A stretch of 64,000 nt of DNA from Herbaspirillum sp. ST 5-3 (GCF_004804275.1 NZ_STGI01000004.1:145605-209604); one strand, 5' to 3'; shown: positions 42,577 through 51,764, counted from the first letter of the stretch. The notes: generated from the letters alone by a model not told the origin. Program-made: numbers and translations.

Positions 42577-43197
42577 TCAGGCGGCAGCGCGCAGCGGCTC
42601 GCTCAACAGCCTGATTGCGGTTTCGGCATTTGCCAGGGCGGCTTGCTTGCTTTGCTCGCCCATGTTCAAGCCTTCGGCATAGACGAATTCCACGTCGCTG
42701 ATGCCGAGAAAGCGCAGGAAATCGCGTACATAAGCAGTCTGCGTGTCCATCGGCGTGCCGACATAGGCGCCACCGCGGGCCGCGAACACATACACTTTCT
42801 TGCCCGTCAACAGGCCGACCGGACCCTTGTCCGTATAGTTGAAGGTTACACCGGCACGCGCTATATGGTCGAAATACGCCTTCAGCGTCGAAGGAATACC
42901 GAAGTTGTACATCGGCAGGCCCAGCACGATCACTTCGGCGCGCGTGAGTTCGTCGATCAGCCCGTCGGAAAAATCGACCACGGCTTGCTGCTCGGCGCTG
43001 CGCTCTTCCGGTTTGGCAATCAAGGCGCCAAAACGTTGCGCGGTCAGGTGCGGCACCGGCTCAGCACCCAGGTCATGGGCAATGAGCTTGCCATCCGGAT
43101 TGGCACTCTTCCAGTTGGCAATGAACTGCCTGGCCAGGCGGCTGGACTGGCCGTTTTCGGAAAACATGCTGGCGTTAATCTGAAGCAGGGTTTTCAT
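42577..43197 (-). CDS. azoR: FMN-dependent NADH azoreductase / quinone reductase
   Basis: AzoR-type flavodoxin-fold reductase, 206 aa, reducing quinones and azo compounds by two electrons using NADH. Visible are the N-terminal phosphate loop (INASMFSENGQSSRL), the FMN segment LPMYNFGIPSTLKAYFDHIA and the GGAY loop. It is the first gene of a leftward operon and divergent from a LysR gene 99 bp away. This is a common layout for aromatic- or quinone-responsive reductases. Confidence 0.95.
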   Translation of the reverse strand: MKTLLQINASMFSENGQSSRLARQFIANWKSANPDGKLIAHDLGAEPVPHLTAQRFGALIAKPEERSAEQQAVVDFSDGLIDELTRAEVIVLGLPMYNFGIPSTLKAYFDHIARAGVTFNYTDKGPVGLLTGKKVYVFAARGGAYVGTPMDTQTAYVRDFLRFLGISDVEFVYAEGLNMGEQSKQAALANAETAIRLLSEPLRAAA

Positions 43198-43296
43198 GCT
43201 GAATCTCCTCGGGTTGGGTTGGAGATTCCATTAAACTATTTACCTAATCGATAAAAAAGTAGAATATTTAGGGCATATCTATCTATTCATCCGATA

Positions 43297-44202
43297 ATGG
43301 AAAACCAATACATTACCCTGGAGCAATGGCGCACCCTGATTACGGTAGTGGACACCGGGGGCTATGCGCAGGCAGCTGAAGTACTGCACAAGAGCCAGTC
43401 TTCCGTGACCTATGCGGTGCAGAAGATCGAATCGCTGCTTGGCGTCAAGGCATTCGAGATCCAGGGCCGCAAGGCGATCCTGACGCCGACCGGGCAGTTC
43501 CTGTATCGCCGCGCGCGCGCCTTGCTGGAGGATTCGAGCGCGCTGGAACGCGCCGCGAGAAAACTGTCGGCTGGCTGGGAGGCCGAAATCCGGATCGCGG
43601 CCGAGATCATCTTTCCGACCTGGCTCTTGCTGGAATGCTTTGACAAGCTTGGCAAGGAGAGTCCGCATACGCGCATCGAGTTCATCGATTCCGTGCTTGG
43701 CGGGACGACGGAAGCCTTGCTGCAGGGACAAGTCGATCTGGCGATCGCAGGTGTGGTGCCGCCGGGATTTCTCGGCATGCCCTTGTTGCGCCTGCGCTTT
43801 GTTCCGGTGGCCAGCCCCACCCATCCGCTGCATCAGCTCGGCCGAGATGTGACGATCGAGGATCTGCGCAAGCACCGTCACCTGGTGGTGCGGGAGTCCG
43901 GCAGCCGGCGCAGTACGCGGGTGGCCTCGATCGATACCACGCAACGATGGACCGTCAGCCACATCACAACCTCGATCGAAGCCGTGCGCATGGCCTACGG
44001 CTTTGCGTGGTTCGCGGAAGAAAAAATCCGCAATGAGTTGCGCGACGGCTCACTCAAACCATTGCCGATGCGCGACGGCGGGGAACGGTTTGCTGAGCTC
44101 TACCTCGTGCTTGCCGATGCCGACAGTGCCGGGCCAGGGACACGCCGGCTGGCGGAGATCATCCGCGAAGCGGTCGGCAGCGAATGCACGCAGCATCAAT
44201 GA
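43297..44202 (+). CDS. LysR-family regulator divergent from azoR
   Basis: LysR-type regulator, 301 aa, with helix-turn-helix in residues 1-60 (AAEVLHKSQSSVTYAVQKIE) and an effector domain. The Ser-rich recognition helix differs from the common QPALS type. The AT-rich 99-bp gap to azoR probably carries both promoters and the operator, though I could not pick out a single clear T-N11-A site. It is likely the regulator of azoR-pirin-pirin-ribA. Its ligand may be a quinone or flavonoid, by inference. Confidence 0.92.
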   Translation: MENQYITLEQWRTLITVVDTGGYAQAAEVLHKSQSSVTYAVQKIESLLGVKAFEIQGRKAILTPTGQFLYRRARALLEDSSALERAARKLSAGWEAEIRIAAEIIFPTWLLLECFDKLGKESPHTRIEFIDSVLGGTTEALLQGQVDLAIAGVVPPGFLGMPLLRLRFVPVASPTHPLHQLGRDVTIEDLRKHRHLVVRESGSRRSTRVASIDTTQRWTVSHITTSIEAVRMAYGFAWFAEEKIRNELRDGSLKPLPMRDGGERFAELYLVLADADSAGPGTRRLAEIIREAVGSECTQHQ

Positions 44203-44218
44203 GGCCCGTAACAACAAA

Positions 44219-44246
44219 CATGCCAGCCGGTTTCACGGCTGGCATG
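44219..44246 (-). terminator. Terminator of the DUF4148-like repeat gene
   Basis: A perfect 11-bp stem CATGCCAGCCG / CGGCTGGCATG with a 6-nt loop. On the minus strand it is followed by TTTGTTGTTA, a T-rich tail. It lies between the convergent ends of the LysR gene and the repeat protein gene and may serve both. Confidence 0.75.
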
Positions 44247-44278
44247 GTGAGATGCCTTGCGTTGCGCGTCAGCGGCAT

Positions 44279-44656
44279 TCAGCTGCCGACGACCTGGCGT
44301 GCGCTGCCTGCGGCCTGCAGCACCTCGTTGCGTACTTCTGCGCGCGTCTTGCTCGAAGCGACATTCTTGAACTCGACGTATTCCGGGCTGCTGCCCACCG
44401 TGGCTTGTGCGCTGGTCAGTTCAGCGCGCACTTGGGCGCGCGGCATTGCCGAAGCGAGCTTGCCGAATTCCACGTACTCGGTGTTGCCGGCGAGTCGAGC
44501 TTGCGCATTTGCCTGGGCCAGTTCAGCCTGCACTTCGGCACGGGACTTGGTTGAAACGACGTTGGTGAATTCGACGTATTCGCTGCTGGCTTGAGCGAAA
44601 GCGGAACCGGTAATGGCGAACACGGCAGCGGCGGCGATCAGGTTTTTGGCATTCAT
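44279..44656 (-). CDS. Periplasmic triple-repeat protein (DUF4148-like)
   Basis: Small secreted protein, 125 aa. A signal peptide (MNAKNLIAAAAVFAITGSAFA) precedes three copies of a roughly 35-residue unit. Each unit begins YVEF and continues with a Ser and an RAEV/RAQV segment rich in Ala. The second and third units are spaced by short variable linkers. Such proteins are common in Burkholderiales, often as DUF4148, and their function is unknown. GGAG precedes ATG 44656. Confidence 0.78.
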   Translation of the reverse strand: MNAKNLIAAAAVFAITGSAFAQASSEYVEFTNVVSTKSRAEVQAELAQANAQARLAGNTEYVEFGKLASAMPRAQVRAELTSAQATVGSSPEYVEFKNVASSKTRAEVRNEVLQAAGSARQVVGS

Positions 44657-44960
44657 TTTTTTCTCCAATAAAAATCAGTTGACTGTGAAGTGCGGTCCGG
44701 CGGTGAAGGAATCGGTGATCCGTCTGAACCAGCTCGCTGAGTCGCACTTGTGTTGTGTGCTCATCGATGAAGCACAGTCTATACATTCAAATATCAACAA
44801 TAAATAGCATTTAATACAAATAATTATTTCCAATTCAGGAATAATCAAACAAAAACCACCCTGCGCAGCAGCATCACGGGTTTCTTTTGCCTCCAACCAA
44901 TACACGGACCTCCCGCGAGCGGCGGATAATATGCACTTCCGAAACGAAGGGAGGACCGAA
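44657..44960. other. AT-rich intergenic region
   Basis: This 304-bp divergent gap between the repeat-protein gene and the DAO-family oxidoreductase gene is distinctly AT-rich around 44775-44850. It shows no supported gene. It should hold both promoters; I see no clear palindromic operator. Confidence 0.4.
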
Positions 44961-46097
44961 GTGGCAAATACCGTGATGAAGTGCGACGTCCTGATCATTG
45001 GCGCAGGCATCGCCGGCGCGTCAATCGGGTATTGGCTGGCACCTCATGCGAAGGTCATCCTGCTGGAGCGCGAGGCGCAGCCGGGCTATCACAGCACCGG
45101 CCGCTCTGCCGCCCTGTTCTATGAAAGCTACGGCCCGCCGCAGGTCCGCGCGCTGACCTGCGCCAGCCGCGCCTTTCTCGACAATCCTCCGGCCGGTTTC
45201 ACCGATCACCCGATTCTTTCTCCACGCGGCGCATTGATGGTGGCGACCGAGGGACAGGCCGATCTGCTCGATCATCACGAAGCGGTCGTGCGCTCCGTGT
45301 CCGAGCGCGTGCAACGCTTCGACGCGGCCGGTGCCTGCAATCTGGTGCCGGTGTTGCGCCGTGAACGCGTGCTGGGCGCGGTGTATGAGCCGGATGCAGC
45401 GGATATCGACGTGCATGCCCTGCATCAGGGATATTTGCGCGGCATGCGCGCCGCCGGCGGCATGCTGGCCTGCGACACGCAGGTGACAGCGATGGAATAC
45501 GCGAACGGCGCATGGCGCGTGAGCGCCGGCGGACAAGTGTTTGAAGCACCGCTTGTGGTCAACGCGGCGGGCGCATGGTGCGATGTCATTGGCGCGATGG
45601 CCGGCGCGGCTTCCATCGGCCTGGTGCCGATGCGGCGCTCGGCGTTCACCTTCCTGCCTCCGCCCGATGTCGATGTCACCGCGTGGCCGATGTTTATCGG
45701 CGTGGACGAATCGTATTACGTGAAGCCCGATGCCGGCGTGCTGCTCGGTTCACCGGCCAATGCCGATCCGGTCGAGCCGCACGACGTGCAGGCCGAGGAG
45801 CTGGACATCGCAATGGCCATCGATCGCATCGAAACCATGACGACCCTGACCATCCGCCGGCCGAAAAACGTGTGGGCCGGGCTGCGCTCCTTCGTGCCCG
45901 ACGGAAGTTTTGTCGGCGGCTTCGATCCGTCCGTGCCCGGTTTCTTCTGGGCGGCGGGGCAAGGCGGCTATGGCATCCAGTCTTCCGCCGCGGCGGGAGA
46001 AGCTTACGCCGCACTGTTGCGCGGCGCGCCGATACCGCAGCACATCATGGATTTCGCACTGAACCTGGATGAATTAAGCGCCGCACGCCTGCGCTAA
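44961..46097 (+). CDS. DAO-family FAD-dependent oxidoreductase
   Basis: D-amino acid oxidase-type flavoprotein, 378 aa. The N-terminal Rossmann motif is [18 protein letters not shown] with acidic ELLERE-type end ([20 protein letters not shown]). The C-terminal [16 protein letters not shown] closes the FAD site. Members oxidise amines or amino acids such as glycine, sarcosine or D-amino acids; the substrate here is unknown. A GTG at 44961 is chosen because AGGGAGGA lies 6 bp before it. It overlaps the end of the convergent chemoreceptor gene by 4 bp. Confidence 0.88.
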   Translation: MANTVMKCDVLIIGAGIAGASIGYWLAPHAKVILLEREAQPGYHSTGRSAALFYESYGPPQVRALTCASRAFLDNPPAGFTDHPILSPRGALMVATEGQADLLDHHEAVVRSVSERVQRFDAAGACNLVPVLRRERVLGAVYEPDAADIDVHALHQGYLRGMRAAGGMLACDTQVTAMEYANGAWRVSAGGQVFEAPLVVNAAGAWCDVIGAMAGAASIGLVPMRRSAFTFLPPPDVDVTAWPMFIGVDESYYVKPDAGVLLGSPANADPVEPHDVQAEELDIAMAIDRIETMTTLTIRRPKNVWAGLRSFVPDGSFVGGFDPSVPGFFWAAGQGGYGIQSSAAAGEAYAALLRGAPIPQHIMDFALNLDELSAARLR

Positions 46098-47740
46098 AGC
46101 CTCTTCATCCCGAGTGCCATCCTCAACGGCGCGGGCGGGATCGCCGGTTTCAACGTCAGGACCTTCGGCGATTCCGTTCTGTCGCGTGGAAGGATGGCGC
46201 CGAGGTCAAAGGCAGCGACCGCTTGCGCCAGGTCCGTCGCCTGCGCCTGCATTGCGGCGGCAGCCGCTGCGGCCTGCTGCACCAGTGCGGCATTGTGCTG
46301 CGTCATCTCGTCCATGGTTGCAATCGCGCGATTGATCTCTTCAATGCCGGCGCTCTGGTCCTGACTGGCGTCGGTGATCTCGTTCATGATGTCGGCCACA
46401 TGCTTGACGGCGGCGACGATTTCTTCCATCTGCCTGCCCGCATCATCGACCAGCGCATTACCGCTCTCGACCTTCCTGACCGAGTCGCCGATCAGATCCT
46501 TGATTTCCCGCGCTGCCTGCGCGCTTCGTTGCGCCAGCGTGCGCACCTCCGTCGCGACTACGGCGAAACCGCGCCCCTGCTCGCCGGCACGCGCCGCTTC
46601 CACCGCGGCATTCAGGGCGAGGATGTTGGTCTGAAAGGCGATGTCGTCGATCACGCCGATGATGTCGACGATCTTGCGCGAACTTTCCTTGATCGAGCCC
46701 ATGGTGTCGACCACCTGGCTGACCACGACGCCGCCCTTGACGGCCGACTCCGATGCCGACTTCACGAGGCGATTCGCCTGCTGCGCGTTCTCGGCATTGT
46801 GACGAACCGTGTCGGTAAGTTGCTCCATCGAAGACGCGGTTTCTTCCAGCGCACTTGCCTGGGATTCGGTGCGCGCCGACAGGTCTGTATTGCCTGTTGA
46901 AATTTCTCCGGATGCCGTGCCGATCTGATCGGTGCCGGTGCGAACCTGCCGCACGATGGTCGACAGGCTTTCATCCATCTCACGCAAGGCGCGCAGCAGC
47001 TCGCTGGTTTCATCCTTGCCGCTGATGGTGATCTGCGCGCCGAGCTTGCCGGCGGCAACGCGTTTCGCAATACCGACTGCGTCCTGCAAGGGAACAGTGA
47101 TGCTGCGGGTGGTGATCACGGACAGCATGCCGCCCGTGACGAAGGTGATCACGCCCATCGCAAGCAGAAGCAGCGTGAGGCGATGGCCGGCCTCTTCGCC
47201 GTCTTCCAGCAATTGATCGACAGCCTTCTGCTGCATGCCGACCAGCTTGTCGATTTCCGCGATCGCCTGCTGGTTGAGCGGATCGATCTGCGATGAAATC
47301 AGCTTGCCGGCGGATTCGTTCGCATAGTCCTTGACACGCTGTATCGCTTCAGCGAACGGCGCTTCGGTCTTTTTGTTCAGGTCCGCGATGCGGGCGACGA
47401 TCGCCTTCTCATCGCCGCTCAGGCCCATGGAGAGCAGTTTGTCCTCCGCCTCCTTGAAGCGCTTGCGCTGCACTTGCAGCTTGGCTTCCTCGCGCAGCAT
47501 GTCGGGCGTGCTGTATTGCAGCCCGACGTTGCGCATCGCGATGCCGCCTTCCAGCACAGCGCTGCGCATGACGTTGGCGACGACCGCTTTCGCGTTCGCG
47601 TACTTCAGTCCCTCGCTTTGGGATTTCCGTCCGTTTGCACTGATCACGATATCCGCGAGCAGCACGCAAACGACCAGCACCAGAATAATGCCGAAGCCGA
47701 TCGCCAGCCTCGTACCGATTTTCACCGTACGTAGATTCAT
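46094..47740 (-). CDS. Methyl-accepting chemotaxis protein
   Basis: Transmembrane chemoreceptor, 548 aa. A first membrane helix near residues 10-32 and a second near 190-212 bracket a four-helix-type periplasmic domain of about 150 residues. A HAMP domain and the cytoplasmic signalling hairpin follow, with the conserved tip segment [20 protein letters not shown]. Poly-Ala/Gln near the C-terminus is typical of the betaproteobacterial Tsr-like group. No terminal CheR-docking pentapeptide is seen. The start at 47740 is set by CGGGAGAC. The ligand is unknown. Confidence 0.92.
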   Translation of the reverse strand: MNLRTVKIGTRLAIGFGIILVLVVCVLLADIVISANGRKSQSEGLKYANAKAVVANVMRSAVLEGGIAMRNVGLQYSTPDMLREEAKLQVQRKRFKEAEDKLLSMGLSGDEKAIVARIADLNKKTEAPFAEAIQRVKDYANESAGKLISSQIDPLNQQAIAEIDKLVGMQQKAVDQLLEDGEEAGHRLTLLLLAMGVITFVTGGMLSVITTRSITVPLQDAVGIAKRVAAGKLGAQITISGKDETSELLRALREMDESLSTIVRQVRTGTDQIGTASGEISTGNTDLSARTESQASALEETASSMEQLTDTVRHNAENAQQANRLVKSASESAVKGGVVVSQVVDTMGSIKESSRKIVDIIGVIDDIAFQTNILALNAAVEAARAGEQGRGFAVVATEVRTLAQRSAQAAREIKDLIGDSVRKVESGNALVDDAGRQMEEIVAAVKHVADIMNEITDASQDQSAGIEEINRAIATMDEMTQHNAALVQQAAAAAAAMQAQATDLAQAVAAFDLGAILPRDRTESPKVLTLKPAIPPAPLRMALGMKRL

Positions 47741-48154
47741 TGCCTTGTCTCCCGATCCAATTTCCTGGCATTTCGGGAACCTGTCTGCCGGACTTTGATG
47801 GCATCCGGTCGAATAATTGTGGATGTAGACGAAAGCTCCCTTGCCATACACCCCAGCAACGGGAGTGTAGCGGAAGACTTTGACTTGCAGTCAGGTCAAT
47901 AATCGGACATCCAGGGAACTGTTCAGGAACTGGGCGATTACCCGTAGAGAAAGCAAATGAGCGTGCGTCGAAGCGTTTGCAAATTGCCATCGGAAATTTC
48001 AGACCGGCTTCCAATGATGCGCGGGGAAACCAGGCGCGGTGCGCCGGAGCATGAATCAGCGCAGGGCAGATATTGTTTTCCGAAACGTCCGGTTTTCGGA
48101 CATATACCGACACTGTTCAATTCACAGTCAGTTACTCTGTGTTGTAAAAAAGTG
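47741..48154. other. Intergenic region upstream of the chemoreceptor gene
   Basis: This 414-bp stretch separates the chemoreceptor gene from the end of the stress operon. It holds no convincing gene: short frames overlapping both ends lack ribosome-binding sites. A short hairpin GTCCG-GTTTT-CGGAC is present at 48087-48101, with no T-run after it. Another stretch with near-FNR character at 47889-47912 was examined and rejected. Confidence 0.4.
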
Positions 48155-48451
48155 TCATCGCCTGGTGCGCAGTTCTTCTTCGAGGGCGTCGATGCGCCGC
48201 ATCAGCATGAGTGCGACCGCAACGCCGCGTGCGTCCAGTTCGAAGTCGTCGCGCAGCCTCCGCGCGACGACTGCGGTGCGCACATAGTCCTTGTGAAATC
48301 GCGCCGGTTCGATCAACTCGTCCAAAGGCACGAGGAGGCCGAAGTCGACAAGCGCCTGTACTTCGGCCAGCGAGAGGCCGGAAGCCTTTGCAATCTCTTC
48401 TATGGTACAGATTCCCGATTGCCCGGATTCTATTGCGTCTTCGATTTCCAT
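48155..48451 (-). CDS. CbpM-like chaperone-modulator (MerR-like HTH)
   Basis: Small MerR-type helix-turn-helix protein, 98 aa, resembling CbpM, the modulator of the DnaJ-like co-chaperone CbpA. The motif CTIEEIAKASGLSLAEVQAL is the HTH, followed by FGLLVPLD and a terminal helix LDARGVAVALMLMRRIDALE typical of the family. No cbpA gene adjoins it. It lies 19 bp after a UspA gene in the same direction. It could instead be a free transcription factor of the stress operon. Confidence 0.75.
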   Translation of the reverse strand: MEIEDAIESGQSGICTIEEIAKASGLSLAEVQALVDFGLLVPLDELIEPARFHKDYVRTAVVARRLRDDFELDARGVAVALMLMRRIDALEEELRTRR

Positions 48452-48470
48452 CCCGCTCCTCGTCTCCTTA

Positions 48471-48908
48471 CTAGCGATAGACCAGCACCGGTATCTGGCT
48501 GTGCGTCAGCACCTTGTGCGTCTCGCTCCCCATCAAGATGCCCTTGACGCCCTTCCTCCCATGGGAAGCCATCGCGATCAGGTCGCAGTGGTGTTCCTTC
48601 GCCCCGTCGATAATCGCTTCATAGGGGTGATCGCTGGACACATAAGCGACCGCACACGGAACTCCGGCCTGGCGCGCGGCATCCTCGATCACCGCCAGGT
48701 AGGTGGCCGCATGGACCTTGGCCGCCTGCATGAATTGCTCCTTGGTGTCCTCCAGCATTTCCGCCTGATAGGTGAACAGGTGATATTGCGGCGTCACATG
48801 AAAACCGGTCACTTTGGCGCCAATGTCCTTGGCGAACTGTATGCACTTCTTGATCGCGTCTTCCGATGCCTCGGAACCGTCGGTCGGTAACAAAATATGC
48901 TTGAACAT
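48471..48908 (-). CDS. Universal stress protein (UspA family)
   Basis: 145 aa, single Usp domain. The start MFKHILLPTDGSEASEDAI and the ATP-binding signature ASHGRKGVKGILMGSETHKV (G-2x-G-9x-GS type) are intact. AAGGAGAC precedes the ATG. It lies between a DsrE-like gene and the CbpM-like gene in a leftward stress cluster. It probably binds ATP and supports survival in stasis or low oxygen, by family. Confidence 0.94.
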   Translation of the reverse strand: MFKHILLPTDGSEASEDAIKKCIQFAKDIGAKVTGFHVTPQYHLFTYQAEMLEDTKEQFMQAAKVHAATYLAVIEDAARQAGVPCAVAYVSSDHPYEAIIDGAKEHHCDLIAMASHGRKGVKGILMGSETHKVLTHSQIPVLVYR

Positions 48909-48943
48909 GTTTGTCTCCTTCCCTCTTCGATCATGGTTCGGAA

Positions 48944-49468
48944 CTACTCCACGGATATGTCATCTCCCATGCAGGTTTTCAGGATCAACTGGCTGTGCCG
49001 CATGCTGTCCGGCAGTACGATGCCTTCCTTGCGCGCCGGCAGCAGTCCGGCCCAATCCTTCTTGCCGTAACCGTAGATTTCAGCGACACCGTCGAGCAGT
49101 TCGTCTTCCTTCACGCCCTCACGCGCGAGATCGGCGCGGCAGACATACACCATGCCGCCACGTTCGCGCACGCGCTGCACCCAGGCCAGCACGTCCTTGT
49201 TCGCGCCGCCTCGCGCAAGCTGCCGGACATTGCTGCCGGCGACAACTACCCAGAAGCGATCCGTCGGCTGGCCGGAACTGTCGGCGAGCGCCTGCTTGAA
49301 AGTCTGGTCGATTGATGTCCCCTGGCCGGCAACGTAGATGCCTCCATCCGATGCGAGTGCATGCGCCGCGGGCAATGCGCAAATCATCAGCCAGGTCAGC
49401 GCACGAATGCAGCGCGCGGTTTCTCCTCGTCTGCACGCGTGTGCTGCGCCAGGTGACTTCAGAATCAT
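48944..49468 (-). CDS. Exported DsrE-like protein
   Basis: 174 aa with an N-terminal hydrophobic signal segment (ALTWLMICALPAAHALAS). The mature part is a DsrE/F-like alpha/beta fold: FWVVVAGSNVRQLARGG and MVYVCRADLAREGV place a Cys where sulfur-relay members carry an active Cys. A second Cys is near the C-terminus (LKTCMGDD). The role, possibly in sulfur or redox chemistry of the periplasm, is inference. AAGGGAAAC precedes the ATG. It belongs to the leftward stress cluster. Confidence 0.72.
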   Translation of the reverse strand: MILKSPGAAHACRRGETARCIRALTWLMICALPAAHALASDGGIYVAGQGTSIDQTFKQALADSSGQPTDRFWVVVAGSNVRQLARGGANKDVLAWVQRVRERGGMVYVCRADLAREGVKEDELLDGVAEIYGYGKKDWAGLLPARKEGIVLPDSMRHSQLILKTCMGDDISVE

Positions 49469-49559
49469 GTTTCCCTTTCCTTATCAAAGGCCGCCGCGGC
49501 GGCGATGTTTCGGCCGCGGATCCATGTTCCTGTCCATGGATTCGCCGTGCCGTATGTGT

Positions 49560-50009
49560 TTAACTGACCGTGATCTTCTTGCTGACACTGGCCGCTTTTT
49601 TCGGCAGGACGATCTCCAGCACGCCGTCCTGATACCGGGCGACTACTTTTTCGTCGTCAATGTCATGCGCCAGCGTAAAGCTGCGGTATTGCTGTCCGTA
49701 ATAGCGTTCGCTGCGCACCACGGTCTCGCCTTCCTTTTCTTCCTTTTCCCGCTTCGTTTCTGCGGAGATGGTGACCTGGCTTCCGTTGACATCAATCTTG
49801 ATGTCTTCCTTCTTCACGCCGGGAATTTCCGCCTTCACCATGTATTCCTTGTCCTTTTCGACCAAATCCATCTTGATGCGCGGTTCCGCTTCATACGCGC
49901 GCAATGCAGGTGCAAGATTGAAATCCTTGAAAAAATCACCGATACGACCGAATGGCTCGAAGCGAGCGACTTCTCCGAACGGATCGAAGTGCATCAAATT
50001 CCTTGCCAT
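49560..50009 (-). CDS. Small heat-shock protein (Hsp20/alpha-crystallin)
   Basis: 149-aa holdase chaperone preventing aggregation of unfolded proteins. The alpha-crystallin domain spans about residues 40-140, with MDLVEKDKEYMVKAEIPGVK, ERYYGQQYRSFTL and the A-x-x-x-x-G-V-L segment ARYQDGVLEIVLPKK. A strong AGGAGGT site precedes the ATG at 50009. It lies 126 bp downstream of a hemerythrin gene, in the same direction; no clear sigma-32 promoter was found. Confidence 0.94.
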   Translation of the reverse strand: MARNLMHFDPFGEVARFEPFGRIGDFFKDFNLAPALRAYEAEPRIKMDLVEKDKEYMVKAEIPGVKKEDIKIDVNGSQVTISAETKREKEEKEGETVVRSERYYGQQYRSFTLAHDIDDEKVVARYQDGVLEIVLPKKAASVSKKITVS

Positions 50010-50135
50010 GATTAACCTCCTGTTTCAGAAGCCAAAAGATCCGCGCGCTGCCTCGATCCTTGAGCGCACGATGATGCCGGTGTGAAGGGACCGCGGCAGG
50101 CCCGTTTTTTATCCCCAAAGGTGTCCGTCATGACC

Positions 50136-50558
50136 TCATTGTCGTGCCGTGCCAGGCACCTTTCCCCTCTCCTCGCTATCGAGTTCCGCAGCAAACGCCA
50201 GCGCCGTATCCATAGTCGCGAGATGCAGCGTGAACCACTGCGGCAGCAGGCCAATGGCGTCGCGTCCCAGCGCGATATCGCCTTCCATCACCCGCGGCTC
50301 GATATGGTGCAGCGCGCTCAGAACCCGCGCATGCTGTTCGCAATGGGCTCGTATGCCGGGATAATCGAGGTCTTCCATCATTTGCTCCTCTTCGTGGAAG
50401 TCAGTCTCGATCTTCGCCACCAGGGCGTGGAACGCCGGCCCGAATCGCTCGTCCTCGATACTGTCGAGTTGCATCAGGTCCTGCAGGAATTCCTGATGTG
50501 CGATATCAAGTGCCGGCACGCCCAGTGACATTTCCGGCGACCATCTAATTGTTTCCAT
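50136..50558 (-). CDS. Bacteriohemerythrin-like protein
   Basis: 140-aa hemerythrin domain. Ligand candidates: His in LDIAHQEFLQDL, HEEEQMMEDLDYPG, CEQHARVL and the C-terminal FTLHLATMD. The pattern matches the di-iron oxygen carrier, with the terminal HxxxxD in place. It follows a UspA gene by 12 bp in the same direction, so they are probably one transcript. Confidence 0.88.
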   Translation of the reverse strand: METIRWSPEMSLGVPALDIAHQEFLQDLMQLDSIEDERFGPAFHALVAKIETDFHEEEQMMEDLDYPGIRAHCEQHARVLSALHHIEPRVMEGDIALGRDAIGLLPQWFTLHLATMDTALAFAAELDSEERGKVPGTARQ

Positions 50559-50570
50559 GGAATGCCTCGT

Positions 50571-51008
50571 TTAACGGAAAACCAGAACCGGAATCGCCGA
50601 GTTGACCAGCACCTTGTGCGTTTCGCTGCCGAGAAACAGCTTGCTCAATCCCTTGCGTCCGTGCGACGCCATGAAGATGACATCGCAATTGCATTTGTTG
50701 GCAGCCTTGATGATTTCTTCATAGGGCGCAAACGATTCCGAAACCAGGGTTTCGCAGGGCACGTTCTGAGCGCGTGCTGCCGCAGCGATCTTTTCGACAT
50801 GCTGTCGCGCTACGTCACGCGATCTTTCTTCGTAGACTTCGCGCTCGTTCGAGAACGCCATCTCGGACATCGGCGACAGCGGGTAAGGTTCGCTGACGCA
50901 TATGCCGACAATGTTTCCGTCAGTGGTCCTGGCGAATTCGATGGCGGCAGTAATCGCCTTGTCCGACAGAGGAGATCCGTCAGTGGGCACGAGAATTTTC
51001 TTGAACAT
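50571..51008 (-). CDS. Universal stress protein (UspA family)
   Basis: 145 aa single Usp domain, starting MFKKILVPTDGSPLSDKAI, with ATP-binding signature ASHGRKGLSKLFLGSETHKV. It is more like the divergent Usp at 51240 than the one at 48471, consistent with local duplication. It is the first gene of the leftward stress cluster. A sigma-70-like promoter and an FNR-like box lie upstream. Confidence 0.94.
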   Translation of the reverse strand: MFKKILVPTDGSPLSDKAITAAIEFARTTDGNIVGICVSEPYPLSPMSEMAFSNEREVYEERSRDVARQHVEKIAAAARAQNVPCETLVSESFAPYEEIIKAANKCNCDVIFMASHGRKGLSKLFLGSETHKVLVNSAIPVLVFR

Positions 51009-51064
51009 GTTCGCTTTCGCAGTTGCCGATGTTTTCAAGGAAAACCCTTGATCGGCCTATGGTC

Positions 51065-51092
51065 ATTTTAGGTAAAATCCAATCTGGTTCAA
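51065..51092 (-). promoter_or_regulatory. Sigma-70-like promoter of the leftward usp cluster
   Basis: Reading the minus strand, TTGAAC (51092-51087) and TAAAAT (51070-51065) are 16 bp apart, giving a start near 51058, about 50 bp before the usp ATG. The FNR-like box at 51134-51147 would then lie near -82, a class I position. Confidence 0.45.
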
Positions 51093-51133
51093 GCGTGCAG
51101 CGCCGCCGCGCCGTGTTCTTTGCGGTGAATGGT

Positions 51134-51147
51134 TTGATCTGAGTCAA
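51134..51147. promoter_or_regulatory. FNR/ANR-like box TTGAT-CTGA-GTCAA
   Basis: One mismatch from the FNR consensus, in the 231-bp divergent region between two usp genes. Being near-symmetric it could serve both directions. It suggests induction of both stress units at low oxygen. Confidence 0.55.
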
Positions 51148-51239
51148 GGAAAGCCAAGGGTCGTCAAAACGCGTACTGCCGGACAGCGAAACTGGACACT
51201 CCTCGCGCGGCAGCAGTGCATCAACAAAGGAAGAATGTC

Positions 51240-51677
51240 ATGTTCAAAACGATTCTTGTTCCAACCGATGGCTCGCCCCATTCGGAAAAGGCCATCCATG
51301 CAGCCGTCGACTTCGCGCGCCAGACCGGCGGCAAGGTGATCGGCCTCGCGGTCGCCGAGCCCTACCCGTTTCCGCCTATCTCGGACAGCGCCTACTGCGG
51401 CGGCTCGCAAGCCTATGAACAGAGGGCACTCGAGCTCGCCAGGGAGCATGTCGCGCTTGTCGCAGCCACGGCGACCGCTGCCGGTGTGCCGTGCGAAACG
51501 CTGGTGGAACAGTCCGACGATCCGCATGAAGAAATCATCGACGCCGCGCAGCGGCTGCACTGCGATGCCATCTTCATGGGATCGCATGGCCGCAAGGGAT
51601 TGAGCAAACTGTTCGCGGGAAGCGAAACGCAGAAAGTGATCGCCGGTTCGACGGTGCCGGTGACGGTCTTTCGCTGA
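51240..51677 (+). CDS. Universal stress protein (UspA family)
   Basis: 145 aa single Usp domain beginning MFKTILVPTDGSPHSEKAI, with ATP-binding signature GSHGRKGLSKLFAGSETQKV. ATG 51240 is set by AAGGAAG. It is divergent from the usp at 51008, with which it shares most motifs, and the FNR-like box lies between them. Confidence 0.94.
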   Translation: MFKTILVPTDGSPHSEKAIHAAVDFARQTGGKVIGLAVAEPYPFPPISDSAYCGGSQAYEQRALELAREHVALVAATATAAGVPCETLVEQSDDPHEEIIDAAQRLHCDAIFMGSHGRKGLSKLFAGSETQKVIAGSTVPVTVFR

Positions 51678-51764
51678 TCGCTGATCTTTCCTCGCGACAA
51701 TCAACTCGCCGGGAGCGATGCGCGGCGTTCTTTCAACGTGTTGCGGTCGCGCGATACCGTCAGT

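Noticed and set aside
47889-47912. Possible FNR box near TTGACTTGCAGTCAGGTCAA upstream of the chemoreceptor
   Set aside because: Half-sites exist but the spacing is wrong (5 bp or offset), so it does not meet the consensus.
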